In this document: in pieces, positions 37,782-48,076 of the stretch
How positions within the stretch are numbered: the first letter of the stretch is position 1
How the letters are laid out: every line of letters begins with the position of its first letter
Origin: Pantoea latae
GTDB taxonomy: Bacteria; Pseudomonadota; Gammaproteobacteria; Enterobacterales; Enterobacteriaceae
NCBI RefSeq assembly: GCF_002077695.1
Contig: NZ_MWUE01000004.1
Location: 186,001-250,000 of the forward strand
Direction: 5' to 3'
Length of the DNA: 64,000 nt
Notes under the pieces: generated by a model
Told to the model about the DNA's origin: nothing
Seen by the model: only the letters and a program-made list of their open reading frames with translations
The model's database searches: none
Program-made: the position numbers and the translations under genes

Positions 37782-38528
37782 ATGAAGTCACTGTTTAAAG
37801 TCTCTGTGGCCGCGCTGGCGCTGGCCTTCTCTCTCTCTTCTACCGCAGCAGAAAAAAAACTGATCGTCGCCACCGACACCGCTTTCGTGCCGTTTGAATT
37901 CAAGCAGGGCGATAAGTATGTAGGTTTTGACGTTGACCTTTGGGACGCCGTCGCCAAAGAGCTGAAGCTGGACTATACCCTGAAGCCGATGGACTTCAGC
38001 GGCATTATTCCCGCACTGCAAACGCGCAATATCGACCTGGCGCTGGCGGGCATCACCATTACCGACGAACGTAAAAAAGCGATCGAGTTCTCTGACGGCT
38101 ACTACAAAAGCGGCCTGCTGGTGATGGTGCGCAACAACGAAAACGACATCAAAGGCATCGACGATCTGAACGGCAAAGTGGTGGCGGTGAAGAGCGGCAC
38201 CGGCTCGGTCGATTACGCGAAGGCACATATTAAAACCAAAGACCTGCGTCAGTTCCCGAATATCGACAACGCCTATATGGAACTGGGTACCAACCGCGCT
38301 GACGCGGTGCTGCACGATACGCCGAATATTCTGTACTTCATTAACACCGCCGGCAAAGGCCGCTTCAAAGCGGTAGGCGACTCTATCGAAGCGCAGCAGT
38401 ATGGCGTTGCGTTCCCGAAAGGCAGCGACGAGCTGCGTGAAAAAGTAAACGGCGCGCTGAAAACCCTGAAAGAGAACGGCACCTATAACCAGATCTACAA
38501 AAAATGGTTTGGCAGCGAACCTAAATAA
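37782..38528 (+). CDS. glnH: Periplasmic glutamine-binding protein GlnH
   Basis: 248-residue SBP family 3 protein feeding glutamine to GlnPQ. A signal peptide ends near SSTAA-EKK. The binding-pocket segments [40 protein letters not shown] and [15 protein letters not shown] match E. coli GlnH almost exactly. Two ATGs are adjacent; the second (37782) gives the family's N-terminus. It is separated from glnP by an attenuator-like hairpin. Confidence 0.97.
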   Translation: MKSLFKVSVAALALAFSLSSTAAEKKLIVATDTAFVPFEFKQGDKYVGFDVDLWDAVAKELKLDYTLKPMDFSGIIPALQTRNIDLALAGITITDERKKAIEFSDGYYKSGLLVMVRNNENDIKGIDDLNGKVVAVKSGTGSVDYAKAHIKTKDLRQFPNIDNAYMELGTNRADAVLHDTPNILYFINTAGKGRFKAVGDSIEAQQYGVAFPKGSDELREKVNGALKTLKENGTYNQIYKKWFGSEPK

Positions 38529-38550
38529 GAAAGTCTTGACGTAATTTTAG

Positions 38551-38575
38551 GCAGGGACGCGTTCCCTGCTTTTTT
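38551..38575 (+). terminator. Attenuator hairpin between glnH and glnP
   Basis: A 7-bp stem GCAGGGA / TCCCTGC with a 5-nt loop followed by TTTTTT, 22 bp after the glnH stop. As glnP and glnQ must still be expressed, it is probably a partial terminator that favours GlnH, like the potF-potG hairpin. Confidence 0.75.
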
Positions 38576-38602
38576 CCATCGCAACAAAACTGGAGTCACA
38601 CC

Positions 38603-39262
38603 ATGGAGTTTGACTGGAGCGTCATCTGGCCCGCTATGCCGGTGCTGATTGAAGGCGCGAAAATGACCCTGCTGATCTCGGTGCTCGGTCTGGTCGGCGG
38701 ACTGATCATCGGCCTGGTCGCCGGCTTTGCCCGCGCCTACGGCGGCTGGATCGCCAATAATCTCGCGCTGGTCTTTATCGAGATCATTCGCGGCACCCCT
38801 ATCGTCGTACAGGTGATGTTTATCTACTTCGCCCTGCCGATGGCGTTTCCCGATCTGCGCATCGATCCCTTCACCGCCGCGGTGGTGACCATTATGATCA
38901 ACTCTGGCGCCTATATCGCCGAGATCACGCGCGGCGCGGTGCTGTCGATCAACAAAGGCTTCCGCGAAGCGGGCCTGGCGCTGGGTCTGTCGCGTCGCGA
39001 AACCCTGCGCTACGTGATTATGCCGCTGGCGCTGCGTCGCATGCTGCCGCCGCTCGGCAACCAGTGGATCGTCAGCATCAAAGACACCTCGCTGTTTATC
39101 GTTATCGGCGTGGCGGAACTGACGCGTCAGGGCCAGGAAATCATCGCCGGCAACTTCCGCGCGCTGGAGATCTGGAGCGCCGTGGCGATTATCTATCTCG
39201 TTATTACCCTGGTGTTGAGCTTTGTGCTGCGCCGTATTGAGAAAAGGATGAAAATCCTGTGA
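38603..39262 (+). CDS. glnP: Glutamine ABC transporter permease GlnP
   Basis: 219-residue inner-membrane permease of the polar amino acid (HisMQ) type that homodimerises with GlnQ. It has the [14 protein letters not shown] motif after the second span and the EAA loop [20 protein letters not shown]. Its stop overlaps the glnQ start. Confidence 0.97.
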   Translation: MEFDWSVIWPAMPVLIEGAKMTLLISVLGLVGGLIIGLVAGFARAYGGWIANNLALVFIEIIRGTPIVVQVMFIYFALPMAFPDLRIDPFTAAVVTIMINSGAYIAEITRGAVLSINKGFREAGLALGLSRRETLRYVIMPLALRRMLPPLGNQWIVSIKDTSLFIVIGVAELTRQGQEIIAGNFRALEIWSAVAIIYLVITLVLSFVLRRIEKRMKIL

Positions 39263-39981
39263 TTGAATTCAAAAACGTTTCCAAGAGCTTCGGCACAACC
39301 CAGGTGCTGCACGACATCAACCTGAAGATCAATCAGGGCGAAGTGGTAGTGATTATCGGGCCGTCCGGCTCGGGCAAATCGACGCTGCTGCGCTGCATCA
39401 ACAAGCTGGAAGAGATCAGCAGCGGCGAGCTGATCGTCGACGGCCTGAAGGTCAACGATCCTAAAGTCGACGAGCGCTTGATCCGCCAGGAAGCGGGCAT
39501 GGTGTTCCAGCAGTTCCACCTGTTCCCGCAGATGAGCGCGCTGGATAACGTGGCGTTCGGCCCGATCCGCGTGCGCGGCGCAAAGAAAGCGGACGCACAC
39601 CAGCTGGCGCGCGAGCTGCTGGCGAAGGTTGGTCTGGCCGAGCGCGCGCACCACTTCCCGTCTGAACTCTCCGGCGGCCAGCAGCAGCGCGTCGCTATCG
39701 CCCGCGCGCTGGCGGTGAAACCGAAGATGATGCTGTTCGATGAGCCGACCTCGGCGCTCGATCCCGAACTGCGTCACGAGGTGCTGAAGGTGATGCAGGA
39801 TCTGGCGGAAGAAGGCATGACCATGGTCATCGTCACCCACGAAGTCGGCTTCGCGCAGAAAGTCGCCTCGCGCCTGATCTTTATCGACAAAGGCACCATC
39901 GCGGAAGATGGCGATCCCGACGCGCTGATTACCCAGCCGCCAAGCGATCGCCTGCGCGAGTTCCTGCAGCACGTCTCCTGA
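39259..39981 (+). CDS. glnQ: Glutamine ABC transporter ATPase GlnQ
   Basis: 240-residue ATPase for GlnHP. Walker A GPSGSGKS at 34-41, signature [15 protein letters not shown], Walker [15 protein letters not shown] and the switch His in IVTHEVGF. The start is GTG (39259), sharing GTGA with the glnP stop, so translation is coupled. Close to E. coli GlnQ throughout. Confidence 0.97.
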   Translation: MIEFKNVSKSFGTTQVLHDINLKINQGEVVVIIGPSGSGKSTLLRCINKLEEISSGELIVDGLKVNDPKVDERLIRQEAGMVFQQFHLFPQMSALDNVAFGPIRVRGAKKADAHQLARELLAKVGLAERAHHFPSELSGGQQQRVAIARALAVKPKMMLFDEPTSALDPELRHEVLKVMQDLAEEGMTMVIVTHEVGFAQKVASRLIFIDKGTIAEDGDPDALITQPPSDRLREFLQHVS

Positions 39982-39986
39982 TCCTT

Positions 39987-40018
39987 CGGGCCGACGCCTG
40001 TCGGCCCGTCGCTTTCTT
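39987..40018 (+). terminator. glnHPQ operon terminator
   Basis: A perfect 9-bp stem CGGGCCGAC / GTCGGCCCG with a 4-nt loop (39987-40008), 6 bp past glnQ. The following TCGCTTTCTT is only moderately T-rich. Confidence 0.7.
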
Positions 40019-40079
40019 CCCCTGCCTTTCCTCTACCGTACGATTAATGCCTTTCACCGCGTGCCTGGTTGACGCCTGA

Positions 40080-40087
40080 CTATACTT
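40080..40087 (+). promoter_or_regulatory. sigmaS-type -10 element upstream of ybiO
   Basis: CTATACTT, identical to the dps -10 element at 36900, lies 38 bp before the ybiO start. E. coli ybiO is reported to be induced by RpoS. No convincing -35 element is present, as is common for sigmaS promoters. Confidence 0.5.
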
Positions 40088-40124
40088 CTCCACCTGTGAG
40101 CCAGAGGTTGCTAAGGAGAAAGCC

Positions 40125-42401
40125 ATGTCGTCAGCCCACATATGTTGTCGCCTGATGCGGCAAGGGATCGCGCTGTTTCTGCTGTTTTGCAGCGCGCTGC
40201 CCGCCGCACAGGCGGCCGTCACGCTGCCGCAGGCGGCGGTCGCCGCGCAAAAGTCATCGGGATCCGCCAGCGGTGCGCAAAGCGAGCCGACGCTCGACGA
40301 GAAAAAAGCCGCCTACGCCGCGCTGGCGAATATTCTGGAAGATGACCAGTCACGCAAAGCGCTGATTGCCCAGCTGCGCGGCGCCGCCAGCGCGACGGCG
40401 AAAAATAATACGCCAGCGCTGACGCCGCCCAGCGAAGAGGATGAGGATAAAACCGTGCTGCAGGGCGTGACCGACGTGACGCGCGAATTCGGCGGCAACG
40501 TGGCGGAAAAATTTGTTCGCCTGCATGACAACATCGCCGAGGCGCCGCATAAAACCTTTAATCCCGACACCTTTTTCAACGCGCTGCGCCACTTCGTGGT
40601 GCTGGCGGCGGCGCTGTTCGCCTTTTACTGGCTGACGCGTCGGGCGATCGCGCCGCTCTATCGTCGCATGGGGCGCTGGGGACGCGCGAAGAACCGCGAG
40701 CAGCACAACTGGGTGCAGCTGCCGGTGGCGATTATCGGCGCCTTTGTTATCGACCTGCTGCTGCTGGCGCTGACGCTGTTTGTCGGCCAGATTATCAGCG
40801 ACAACTATCATGGCAACAGCCGCACCATTGCCTACCAGCAGGGGCTGTTTCTTAACGCCTTCGCGCTGATCGAGTTTTTCAAAGCGGTGCTGCGCCTGAT
40901 CTTCTGTCCGGGCTTTAGCGATCTGCGCTTCTTCCACCTCAGCGACGGGCGCGCCCGCTACTGGAACACGCGGCTAAGCTGGCTCTCCGGCCTTATCGGC
41001 TATGGTCTGCTGGTGATCGTGCCGATTGTCTCTAATCAGGTCAACGTGCAGGTCGCGGCGCTGGTCAACGTGGCGATTATGGGGATCATGACCGCCTGGG
41101 CGCTGACGCTGATCTTCTCCAACCGCCGCAGCATTCATCATGCCTTGCAGCAGCTGTCGGATCGCAGCATGGCGTTTTTCGCCTTTTTTATTCGCGCCTT
41201 CGCACTGGTGTGGCACTGGCTGGCGAGCGCCTACTTTATCGCGCTGTTTCTGCTCTCGATCTTTAACCCCGGTGACAGCCTGAAATTTATGATGTCCGCC
41301 TCGGTGCGCACGCTGGCGATTATCGGCATCGCTGCCTTTGTCTCCGGCATCCTGACGCGCTGGATTGGCAAGACTATTACCCTGTCGCCCGATCTGCGCC
41401 GTAACTATCCGGCGCTGCAAAAGCGCGTCAACGACTGGGTCAAGGCGCTGCTGAAGCTGGCGCGCATCATCACCGTGTTCGCCACGCTGCTGCTGCTGCT
41501 CAACGCCTGGAACCTGTTCGATCTCTGGCACTGGCTCACGGTGGGCGCTGGCGAAAAGATGGTAGATGTGCTGATCCGCATTGTGATGATCCTGCTGCTG
41601 TCGGCCATCGGCTGGACGGTGCTGGCGAGCCTGATCGAGAGCCGTCTCGCCTCGGACTCGCACGGCCGCCCGATGCCGAGCGCCCGCACCCGCACGCTGC
41701 TGACGCTGTTCCGCAACGCGCTGGCGGTGGTGATCAGCACCATTACCATTATGACCTTGCTGTCGGAAATCGGCGTCAATATCGCGCCGCTGCTGGCGGG
41801 CGCGGGCGCGCTCGGTCTGGCGGTGTCGTTCGGCTCGCAGACGCTGGTGAAGGATATTATCACCGGCATCTTTATTCAGTTTGAAAACGGCATGAATACC
41901 GGCGATCTGGTGACCATCGGCGCCATTACCGGCACGGTGGAGCGGATGTCGATCCGTTCGGTGGGCGTGCGTCAGGATACCGGCGCCTATCACATTATTC
42001 CCTGGTCTTCGATCACCACCTTCGCCAACTTTGTGCGCGGCATCGGCTCTTTCGTCGCCAACTACGACGTCGAGCGCGGCGAGGATAGCGATCGTGCTAA
42101 TCGCGTGCTGCAGGAGGCGGTGAACGAGCTGCTGGAGAATGCGGATATCCGCAGCATGGTGATTGGCGAACCGAACTTCGCCGGGCTGGTGGGCTTAACC
42201 AATCAGGCCTTTACCGTGCGCGTCTCCTTTACCACTCAGCCGCTGAAACAGTGGACGGTGCGCTTCGCGCTCGACAGCATGGTGAAGAAGCATTTCGACG
42301 CAGCCGGAATAAAAGCGCCGCGCCAGACGGTAGAGGTGATGCAAACCGGCACCAGCGTGGCCAGCGCGGCGGCCCTGCCCGCGCTGCCGGCGCCAGAGTA
42401 A
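40125..42401 (+). CDS. ybiO: Moderate-conductance mechanosensitive channel YbiO
   Basis: 758-residue MscS-family channel. An N-terminal signal-like segment (to about residue 31) and a periplasmic domain precede about ten predicted spans. The pore helix and beta domain follow near residues 555-620: LLAGAGALGLAVSFGSQTLVKDI and FENGMNTGDLVTIG. C-terminal MscS domain ends after WTVRFALDSMVKKHFD. A larger N-terminus and Ala/Pro-rich tail account for its being longer than E. coli's 741. Protects cells during hypo-osmotic shock. Confidence 0.95.
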   Translation: MSSAHICCRLMRQGIALFLLFCSALPAAQAAVTLPQAAVAAQKSSGSASGAQSEPTLDEKKAAYAALANILEDDQSRKALIAQLRGAASATAKNNTPALTPPSEEDEDKTVLQGVTDVTREFGGNVAEKFVRLHDNIAEAPHKTFNPDTFFNALRHFVVLAAALFAFYWLTRRAIAPLYRRMGRWGRAKNREQHNWVQLPVAIIGAFVIDLLLLALTLFVGQIISDNYHGNSRTIAYQQGLFLNAFALIEFFKAVLRLIFCPGFSDLRFFHLSDGRARYWNTRLSWLSGLIGYGLLVIVPIVSNQVNVQVAALVNVAIMGIMTAWALTLIFSNRRSIHHALQQLSDRSMAFFAFFIRAFALVWHWLASAYFIALFLLSIFNPGDSLKFMMSASVRTLAIIGIAAFVSGILTRWIGKTITLSPDLRRNYPALQKRVNDWVKALLKLARIITVFATLLLLLNAWNLFDLWHWLTVGAGEKMVDVLIRIVMILLLSAIGWTVLASLIESRLASDSHGRPMPSARTRTLLTLFRNALAVVISTITIMTLLSEIGVNIAPLLAGAGALGLAVSFGSQTLVKDIITGIFIQFENGMNTGDLVTIGAITGTVERMSIRSVGVRQDTGAYHIIPWSSITTFANFVRGIGSFVANYDVERGEDSDRANRVLQEAVNELLENADIRSMVIGEPNFAGLVGLTNQAFTVRVSFTTQPLKQWTVRFALDSMVKKHFDAAGIKAPRQTVEVMQTGTSVASAAALPALPAPE

Positions 42402-42403
42402 GG

Positions 42404-43324
42404 TTATTTCGCCAGCCGCTGCGCGCGCGTGGCGGCGGGCATAAAGCTCCAGGCAAGGAAACGGCTCTGCTTCTGGCCCTGCGCCATGTTCACCACGCGC
42501 ACCTCCGCCGCGTCGAGCGCCTGCAGCTGTTTTTCCAGCAGCGGCAGGTGCTCGCGGCGCGACACCAGCGAGGTAAACCAGACGCACTGGCGCGCCAGGG
42601 TCGCGCTCTCGGCGATCATCTTGCCGACAAAGGCTTTCTCGCCGCCTTCACACCACAGCTCGTTATGCTGGCCGCCGAAGTTAAGCGGCGTGGCGCTCTC
42701 CAGCTTCAGATTGCGCACTTTGCGCTGCGAGCCGGCCGCCGCCTCTGCCGCCGAGGCGTGGAACGGCGGGTTGCAGATCACCGCATGGAAAAACTCGTTT
42801 TTGCTGATGACGCCCGCCAGCACCGCGTCGGGATTTTTCTGGCGACGCAGGCGAATGCTGCGCTGCAGGCCTGGATTGGCCGCCACGATGCGGTTAGCCG
42901 CCTTGAGTGCCGCCTCGTCGATATCGGTGCTGGTAAAACGCCAGCCATACTCTGCGTGGCCGATCAGCGGATAGATGCAGTTGGCGCCGCAGCCGATATC
43001 GAGGATGTCCGCCATCGGGATCGCGCCGCGGTTGTCCAGCGCCAGCAGATCGGCCAGATAGTGCAGATAGTCGGCGCGGCCTGGCACCGGCGGACAGAGC
43101 GCGCCGGGCGCCAGCTGCCACTCCAGCCCGTAGAACAGCTTCAGCAGCGCCTGGTTCAGCAGCATCACCGCTTCCGCGTCGGCAAAATCGATCGACTGCG
43201 CGCCGTAGCCGTTGGGCCGCACTTTCGGCGCCAGCGGCGGATGCGCGGCGGTCAAGGCGGCGAAGTCATATTCACCCTGATGGCGATTGCGGGCGTGGAA
43301 AAGATTACTGGCTGGCTTGTTCAT
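42404..43324 (-). CDS. rlmF: 23S rRNA m6A1618 methyltransferase RlmF
   Basis: 306-residue SAM-dependent enzyme that methylates A1618 of 23S rRNA. Motif I is [17 protein letters not shown], and the N6-adenine catalytic motif is [20 protein letters not shown] and [11 protein letters not shown] match the C-terminal half of E. coli RlmF (YbiN). The frame is open further, but the ATG at 43324 ([17 protein letters not shown]) aligns with the family start. Convergent with ybiO, 2 bp apart. Confidence 0.94.
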   Translation of the reverse strand: MNKPASNLFHARNRHQGEYDFAALTAAHPPLAPKVRPNGYGAQSIDFADAEAVMLLNQALLKLFYGLEWQLAPGALCPPVPGRADYLHYLADLLALDNRGAIPMADILDIGCGANCIYPLIGHAEYGWRFTSTDIDEAALKAANRIVAANPGLQRSIRLRRQKNPDAVLAGVISKNEFFHAVICNPPFHASAAEAAAGSQRKVRNLKLESATPLNFGGQHNELWCEGGEKAFVGKMIAESATLARQCVWFTSLVSRREHLPLLEKQLQALDAAEVRVVNMAQGQKQSRFLAWSFMPAATRAQRLAK

Positions 43325-43465
43325 GGCGTCTCCCGATTTGCAGGCGCGTACAATACGCCGCAGCGCCGGGAAAATAAAGTCGCACAATCCGCTTACGCAT
43401 TTCTTCCCGATGCAGCCGATGCTGTAGCGCTAAGATATTGTTAACACTTCGCTACGGGATAAAAG

Positions 43466-44098
43466 ATGACGCATAAACGCTACTCCTACCAGCCGCGCGC
43501 CGGTCATGGCCTGCCGCACGACCCGCTGAACGCCATTATCGGGCCGCGTCCCATTGGCTGGATCAGCTCAATCTCTGCCGCCGGCCAGCGCAACCTGGCG
43601 CCCTACAGCTTCTTCAACTGCTTTAACTACCATCCGCCGATTATCGGCTTCGCCAGCAGCGGCTGGAAAGACAGCGTGCGCAACATCAGCGAAAGCAAAG
43701 AGTTCGTCTGGAACCTGGCAACGCGTCCGCTGGCGGAAGCGATGAACGAGAGTTCAGCCTCGGTGCCGCCGGATCAGGATGAATTCGCGCTGGCGGGCGT
43801 GACGCCGCTGGCCGCCTCGCAGGTTAAGGCGAGCCTGGTAGCGGAAAGCCCGGTTAACTTCGAGTGCCGCCTGACCCAGCTGATCCAGCTGCAGGACGCC
43901 CAGGGCAATCCCATTGACAGCTGGCTGGTGCTGGGTGAAGCGATCGCCATTCATATCGACGAATCGCTGCTGGATGAGGGGATCTATCAGACGGCGCGCG
44001 CCGAGCCGATCCTGCGCGCCGGCGGGCCGAGCGCCTACTACGGCATCAGCGAGAACGAGCGCTTCGACCTGATGCGCCCAGACGCGCGCCGTCGTTAA
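43466..44098 (+). CDS. Flavin reductase-like (FMN-binding split barrel) protein
   Basis: 210-residue cytoplasmic protein of the flavin reductase/flavoredoxin-like family. Typical blocks are NAIIGPRPIGWISSIS (FMN phosphate region), NLAPYSFFNCFNYHPPIIGF and VNFECRLTQLIQL. The partner and substrate are not known; possibly an FMN reductase or a heme/flavin-binding protein. Its TAA overlaps the hutG stop on the other strand. Divergent from rlmF by about 140 bp. No link to histidine catabolism is evident. Confidence 0.8.
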   Translation: MTHKRYSYQPRAGHGLPHDPLNAIIGPRPIGWISSISAAGQRNLAPYSFFNCFNYHPPIIGFASSGWKDSVRNISESKEFVWNLATRPLAEAMNESSASVPPDQDEFALAGVTPLAASQVKASLVAESPVNFECRLTQLIQLQDAQGNPIDSWLVLGEAIAIHIDESLLDEGIYQTARAEPILRAGGPSAYYGISENERFDLMRPDARRR

Positions 44099-44886
44099 GC
44101 GATGTGACCGCAGGCGATAAAGCGCTGCACCAGCGGCTTCAGCACCTTCTGCAGGGCTGAAGCCCGCTCCTGCCGCCAGGCGAACGGCGGCGTCTCGTCC
44201 ATATAGTTGAGCTGCGCCAGCTCCAGCTGCACCGCCTGAATATTCTCTGCCGGCTGACCGTAAGCACGCGTAATGTAGCCGCCCTTAAAGCGTCCGTTCA
44301 CCACCCAGCTGTAGTCGCTCTGCGCCGCGCAGACCGCTTCCAGCCCCTGCGTCACCTCGGCGCGACAGCTTTTGCCGTCGTTAGTGCCGATATTCAGATC
44401 CGGCAGACGTCCTTCGAACAGGCGCGGTATCTCGCTGGCGATAGAGTGGGCGTCAAACAGTAGCGCGTAGCCGTGCTCCGCCTTAAGGCGCGCCAGCTCC
44501 TGCTGGATTTGCTGATGATAGGGCTGCCAGATATCGGCGAGATAGCCTGCGCGCTGCGCCGCCGTGGGCGTGCTGCCCGGCGCAAAAGTCGGCGAGCCGT
44601 TGAACAGGGTTTCTGGAAAGAGGCCGGTGGTGGCAGTGGCGTAGAGCGGCTGATTGTCCGGCGGTCGATTGAGATCGATAACGAAACGTGAATAGTGGCC
44701 GATCAGCACGCTGGCACCGAGATCGCGCACAAAATCGAACAGCAGCGGAATATGCCAGTCGGTGTCGGGCAGGCCGCGCGCCGCCTCGCTCAGCCCCGCG
44801 TCCACCTCTGGCGTGAGCTGGGTGCCGGCATGGGGAATGCTGACCAGCAGCGGCAGGCTGCCCGGCGTAAAGTGAAAAGGTGTCAT
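44095..44886 (-). CDS. hutG: N-formylglutamate deformylase HutG
   Basis: 263-residue enzyme of the N-formylglutamate amidohydrolase family, releasing formate and glutamate in the last step of histidine breakdown. Conserved [39 protein letters not shown] and LLFDAHSI blocks carry the metal-binding residues. The ATG at 44886 overlaps the hutI stop (ATGA); the long open frame upstream is an artefact of GC-rich hutI. It has no arginase-type motifs, so it is not formiminoglutamase. Confidence 0.95.
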   Translation of the reverse strand: MTPFHFTPGSLPLLVSIPHAGTQLTPEVDAGLSEAARGLPDTDWHIPLLFDFVRDLGASVLIGHYSRFVIDLNRPPDNQPLYATATTGLFPETLFNGSPTFAPGSTPTAAQRAGYLADIWQPYHQQIQQELARLKAEHGYALLFDAHSIASEIPRLFEGRLPDLNIGTNDGKSCRAEVTQGLEAVCAAQSDYSWVVNGRFKGGYITRAYGQPAENIQAVQLELAQLNYMDETPPFAWRQERASALQKVLKPLVQRFIACGHIA

Positions 44887-46100
44887 TGCGCATCTCCACG
44901 ATAGATAACGGTACAGGGCAGCTCGCCGCCCAGCCAGTAAACCAGTTCCGCCGGGCGCGCCAGCGGCCAGTGGACGAAGTTCGCCACTTTGCCCGCCTCC
45001 AGCGAGCCGTGCGTTCTCTGCAGCCCCAGCGCTTTGGCGCCCCAGAGCGTGACGCCCGCCAGCGCCTCTTCCGGCGTCATGCCGAACAGCGTGCAGCCCA
45101 TATTGAGCATCAGGCGCAGCGAGAGCGCGGGCGAGGTGCCGGGATTGGCATCGCTGGCCAGCGCCATCGGCACGCCGTGCTGACGAAACAGCGCCACCGG
45201 CGGCCGCTGGGTTTCGCGCAGCAGATAGAAAGCGCCGGGCAGCAGCACCGCCACCGTGCCCTGCTCGCCCATCGCCCGCGCGTCCTCTTCGGTGGCGTAT
45301 TCCAGATGATCGGCGGAGAGGGCGCCGTAGCGCGCCGCCAGCCGCGCGCCGCCCAGCGAGGAGAGCTGCTCGGCGTGTAGCTTCACCGGCAGGCCCAGCT
45401 CGACGGCCTTGTCGAACACACGCGCCACCTGCGCCGGCGAGAAGGCGAGATGCTCGCAGAAGGCGTCTACCGCGTCCGCCAGCCCGTTGGCCTTTACCTG
45501 CGGCAGGATGCGCTGGCAAATCAGGTCGACCCAGCCGTCAGGATCCTGTTTGAATTCCGGTGGAAAGGCGTGCGCCGCCAGGCAGGTCGCCAGCACGTCA
45601 GCTGGCGCACTCGCGCCAAGCTGGCGTATCGCGCTCAGCATGCGCAGCTCGCTCTCCTCATCCAGCCCGTAGCCCGACTTAATCTCTACCGTGGTGACCC
45701 CTTCCGCCAGCAGCCGGTTAAGCCGCCAGCGCGCCGACGCCACCAGCGCCTCTTCGCTGGCGGCGCGCGTGGCGCGCACCGTGGAGAGAATGCCGCCGCC
45801 CTGCGCGGCGATCTCGGCGTAGCTAACGCCGTTAAGACGCTGTTCGAACTCCGCGCTGCGGTCGCCGCCGAACACCAGATGGGTATGGCAGTCGATCAGC
45901 CCTGGCGTCACGATGCCGCCGTCGAAGCGGTGCTGATGGCGCGGCGTAAAAGCGGGCATCTCTGCGCGCGGCCCTACCCAGACCAGCTTGCCGGCGTCTA
46001 CCGCCAGCGCGCCATCTTCGATAATGTGATATTTGCCTTCACGCATGGTGACCAGATTGGCCCCCAGCCACAGGCTCTCTATCTCTCCGCTCTCCGCCAT
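44883..46100 (-). CDS. hutI: Imidazolonepropionase HutI
   Basis: 405-residue metal-dependent amidohydrolase that opens imidazolone-propionate to N-formimino-glutamate. Metal motif [14 protein letters not shown] (HxH), the [13 protein letters not shown] and SADHLEYAT segments and [11 protein letters not shown] with the catalytic Asp are present. A GGAGGAGAG ribosome-binding site precedes the ATG. First gene of hutIG, divergent from hutFD across an 84-bp region holding a HutC-type operator. Confidence 0.96.
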   Translation of the reverse strand: MAESGEIESLWLGANLVTMREGKYHIIEDGALAVDAGKLVWVGPRAEMPAFTPRHQHRFDGGIVTPGLIDCHTHLVFGGDRSAEFEQRLNGVSYAEIAAQGGGILSTVRATRAASEEALVASARWRLNRLLAEGVTTVEIKSGYGLDEESELRMLSAIRQLGASAPADVLATCLAAHAFPPEFKQDPDGWVDLICQRILPQVKANGLADAVDAFCEHLAFSPAQVARVFDKAVELGLPVKLHAEQLSSLGGARLAARYGALSADHLEYATEEDARAMGEQGTVAVLLPGAFYLLRETQRPPVALFRQHGVPMALASDANPGTSPALSLRLMLNMGCTLFGMTPEEALAGVTLWGAKALGLQRTHGSLEAGKVANFVHWPLARPAELVYWLGGELPCTVIYRGDAQ

Positions 46101-46151
46101 ACCCTCTCCTCCTGCGATGGACGATTTACTCCGCCCGCTAAAGTATGTATA

Positions 46152-46161
46152 TGTATATACA
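46152..46161. promoter_or_regulatory. HutC-type operator between hutI and hutF
   Basis: The palindrome TGTATATACA lies midway between the divergent hutI and hutF starts. An identical sequence occurs upstream of hutC, and related TTGTATAGACA sites lie upstream of hutH. This fits the HutC consensus (TTGTATATACAA-like). It would let HutC repress hutIG and hutFD together until urocanate appears. Confidence 0.75.
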
Positions 46162-46184
46162 ACTACATCCGCTGAGGATCAACT

Positions 46185-47540
46185 ATGGCAACCTGTTTTG
46201 CTCCACGCGCGCTGCTGGCCGACGGCTGGCGACATCAGGTGCGCATCACCGTTAACGACGCCGGGATCATCGAGAGCGTAACGCCCGACAGCGACGCGCA
46301 GGATGCTGTTCGCCTGCCGGGCGCGGTGATCCCCGCCATCGCCAATCTGCATTCGCACGCCTTCCAGCGCGCCATGGCGGGGCTGGCGGAGGTGGCGGGC
46401 GATCCGCAGGACAGCTTCTGGACCTGGCGCGATTTGATGTATCGCATGGTGCAGCGCCTGACGCCGGAGCAGGTCGGCGTCATCGCCGCGTATCTCTATA
46501 TCGAGATGCTGAAAGGCGGCTATACCCAGGTGGCGGAGTTTCACTATCTGCATCACGACGCCAGCGGTGCGCCCTACGCGCAGGACGCGATGCTGCAGCA
46601 GCTGATGCAGGCGGCGGAGATCGCCGGCATCGGCCAGACGCTGCTGCCGGTGCTCTACAGCCACAGCGGCTTCGGCGCGCAGCCGCCGCTGCCGGGGCAA
46701 AAACGCTTTATTCAGCAAACCGAGGCGTATCTGCGCCAGCAGGAGCGGCTGGCGGCAAGCCTGCGCGATAAGCCGCTGCTCAATCGCGGCCTCTGCTTTC
46801 ACTCGCTGCGCGCGGTCAGCGAGGCGCAGCTGCGCGAAACGCTGGACGCCAGCGACAGCGGGCTGCCGGTGCATATTCACGTCGCCGAGCAGGAGAAAGA
46901 GGTCAACGACTGCGTCGCCTGGAGCGGCGAACGCCCGGTGGAATGGTTACTTAACCGCTTCGAAGTGGATGCGCGCTGGTGCCTGATCCACGCCACGCAT
47001 CTCGACGCGCGCGAAATCACGCAGCTCGCCGCCAGCCGCGCGGTGGCCGGCCTCTGCCCCACCACCGAGGCCAACCTGGGCGACGGCATTTTCCCGGCGG
47101 TGGAGTTTATCGCGCAGGGCGGGCGCTGGGGCATCGGCTCCGACAGCCACGTTTCGCTCAGCGCGCAGGAGGAGCTGCGCTGGCTGGAGTATGGCCAGCG
47201 GCTGCGCGATCGCCGCCGCAACCGCATCGCCACCGCGGCGCAGCCGTCGGTGGGCGATCTGCTGTGGCACGGCGCAGCGCAGGGCGGCGCGCAGGCGTGC
47301 GGCGTCGCGCTCGGCGCGCTGTCGCCGGGCAAACGCGCCGACTGGCTGGTGCTGGCGCAGGATGAGTGGCTCGGCGGCGTCGACGACGCGGCGCTGCTCA
47401 ACCGCTGGCTGTTTGCCGGACGGCGGGAGCAGATCCGCGAGGTGTGGGTGGCGGGCCGCGCGGTGATCGCGGCGGGACGTCACGCCGCGGAAGAGGCCTG
47501 CGCCGCCGCGTTTCAACAGGCGATGGCGGCGCTGCGATGA
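46185..47540 (+). CDS. hutF: Formimidoylglutamate deiminase HutF
   Basis: 451-residue amidohydrolase converting N-formimino-glutamate to N-formyl-glutamate and ammonia. Metal motif NLHSHAFQRAMAG, HIHVAEQEKEVNDC, LIHATHLDARE and GIGSDSHVSL carry the zinc ligands of this family. Its presence together with HutG shows the five-step (Pseudomonas-type) route rather than the formamide-releasing four-step route. hutD overlaps its stop by 4 bp. Confidence 0.95.
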   Translation: MATCFAPRALLADGWRHQVRITVNDAGIIESVTPDSDAQDAVRLPGAVIPAIANLHSHAFQRAMAGLAEVAGDPQDSFWTWRDLMYRMVQRLTPEQVGVIAAYLYIEMLKGGYTQVAEFHYLHHDASGAPYAQDAMLQQLMQAAEIAGIGQTLLPVLYSHSGFGAQPPLPGQKRFIQQTEAYLRQQERLAASLRDKPLLNRGLCFHSLRAVSEAQLRETLDASDSGLPVHIHVAEQEKEVNDCVAWSGERPVEWLLNRFEVDARWCLIHATHLDAREITQLAASRAVAGLCPTTEANLGDGIFPAVEFIAQGGRWGIGSDSHVSLSAQEELRWLEYGQRLRDRRRNRIATAAQPSVGDLLWHGAAQGGAQACGVALGALSPGKRADWLVLAQDEWLGGVDDAALLNRWLFAGRREQIREVWVAGRAVIAAGRHAAEEACAAAFQQAMAALR

Positions 47541-48076
47541 GAACGCGCTTCCGCTACGCCGATCTCCCGGTCAGCCGCTGGCGCAACGGCGGCGGTGAAA
47601 CGCGAGAAATCGTCAGCTATCCGCCGGGCGAAGCAAATTTCGCCTGGCGCGCCAGTATCGCTACCCTCGCCTGCGACGGCCCCTTTTCGCGCTTTCCCGG
47701 CGTCGATCGGGTGATCACCCTGCTGCGCGGCGACGCGGTGCGCCTGAGCGCGCCGGACAGCGTGCACCTCCTGCAGCCGCTCCAGCCCTGGCGCTTCCCC
47801 GGCGAATGGGCGATCGAAGCGGTGCTGCAGGGGAAAAGCGAGGATTTTAATATCATGACGCGGCGCGACAGCTGGCAGGCGCAGGTCACGGTGACGGAGC
47901 AGGCCGCCGTCAGCCTGCACGGCGTCGCCTGGGCGATCGCAGGCGAGTGGCAACTGGCGAGCGGCGAACGCCTGGGCGCTGCGGAAGGCGTGTGGTGGCT
48001 CGATGAGGAGACGCAGCTGACGCCCGCAACGCCGGACGCCAGGCTGCTGCTGACGCGCCTTAGCCGTGTCCCTTGA
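47537..48076 (+). CDS. hutD: HutD family protein
   Basis: 179-residue cupin-like protein of the HutD (DUF886/Ves) family. The N-terminal RYADLPVSRWRNGGGETREI and FAWRASIATLACDGPFSRFPG segments are diagnostic. HutD has been proposed to modulate hut expression, perhaps by binding formylglutamate; the mechanism is unsettled. It starts inside the hutF stop (ATGA). Its last 17 bp overlap the hutC 3' end on the opposite strand. Confidence 0.9.
   Translation: MRTRFRYADLPVSRWRNGGGETREIVSYPPGEANFAWRASIATLACDGPFSRFPGVDRVITLLRGDAVRLSAPDSVHLLQPLQPWRFPGEWAIEAVLQGKSEDFNIMTRRDSWQAQVTVTEQAAVSLHGVAWAIAGEWQLASGERLGAAEGVWWLDEETQLTPATPDARLLLTRLSRVP

Noticed and set aside
44887-45519. Long N-terminal extension of hutG
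   Set aside because: The extra residues are the out-of-frame shadow of hutI; the ATG overlapping the hutI stop gives the family's N-terminus.
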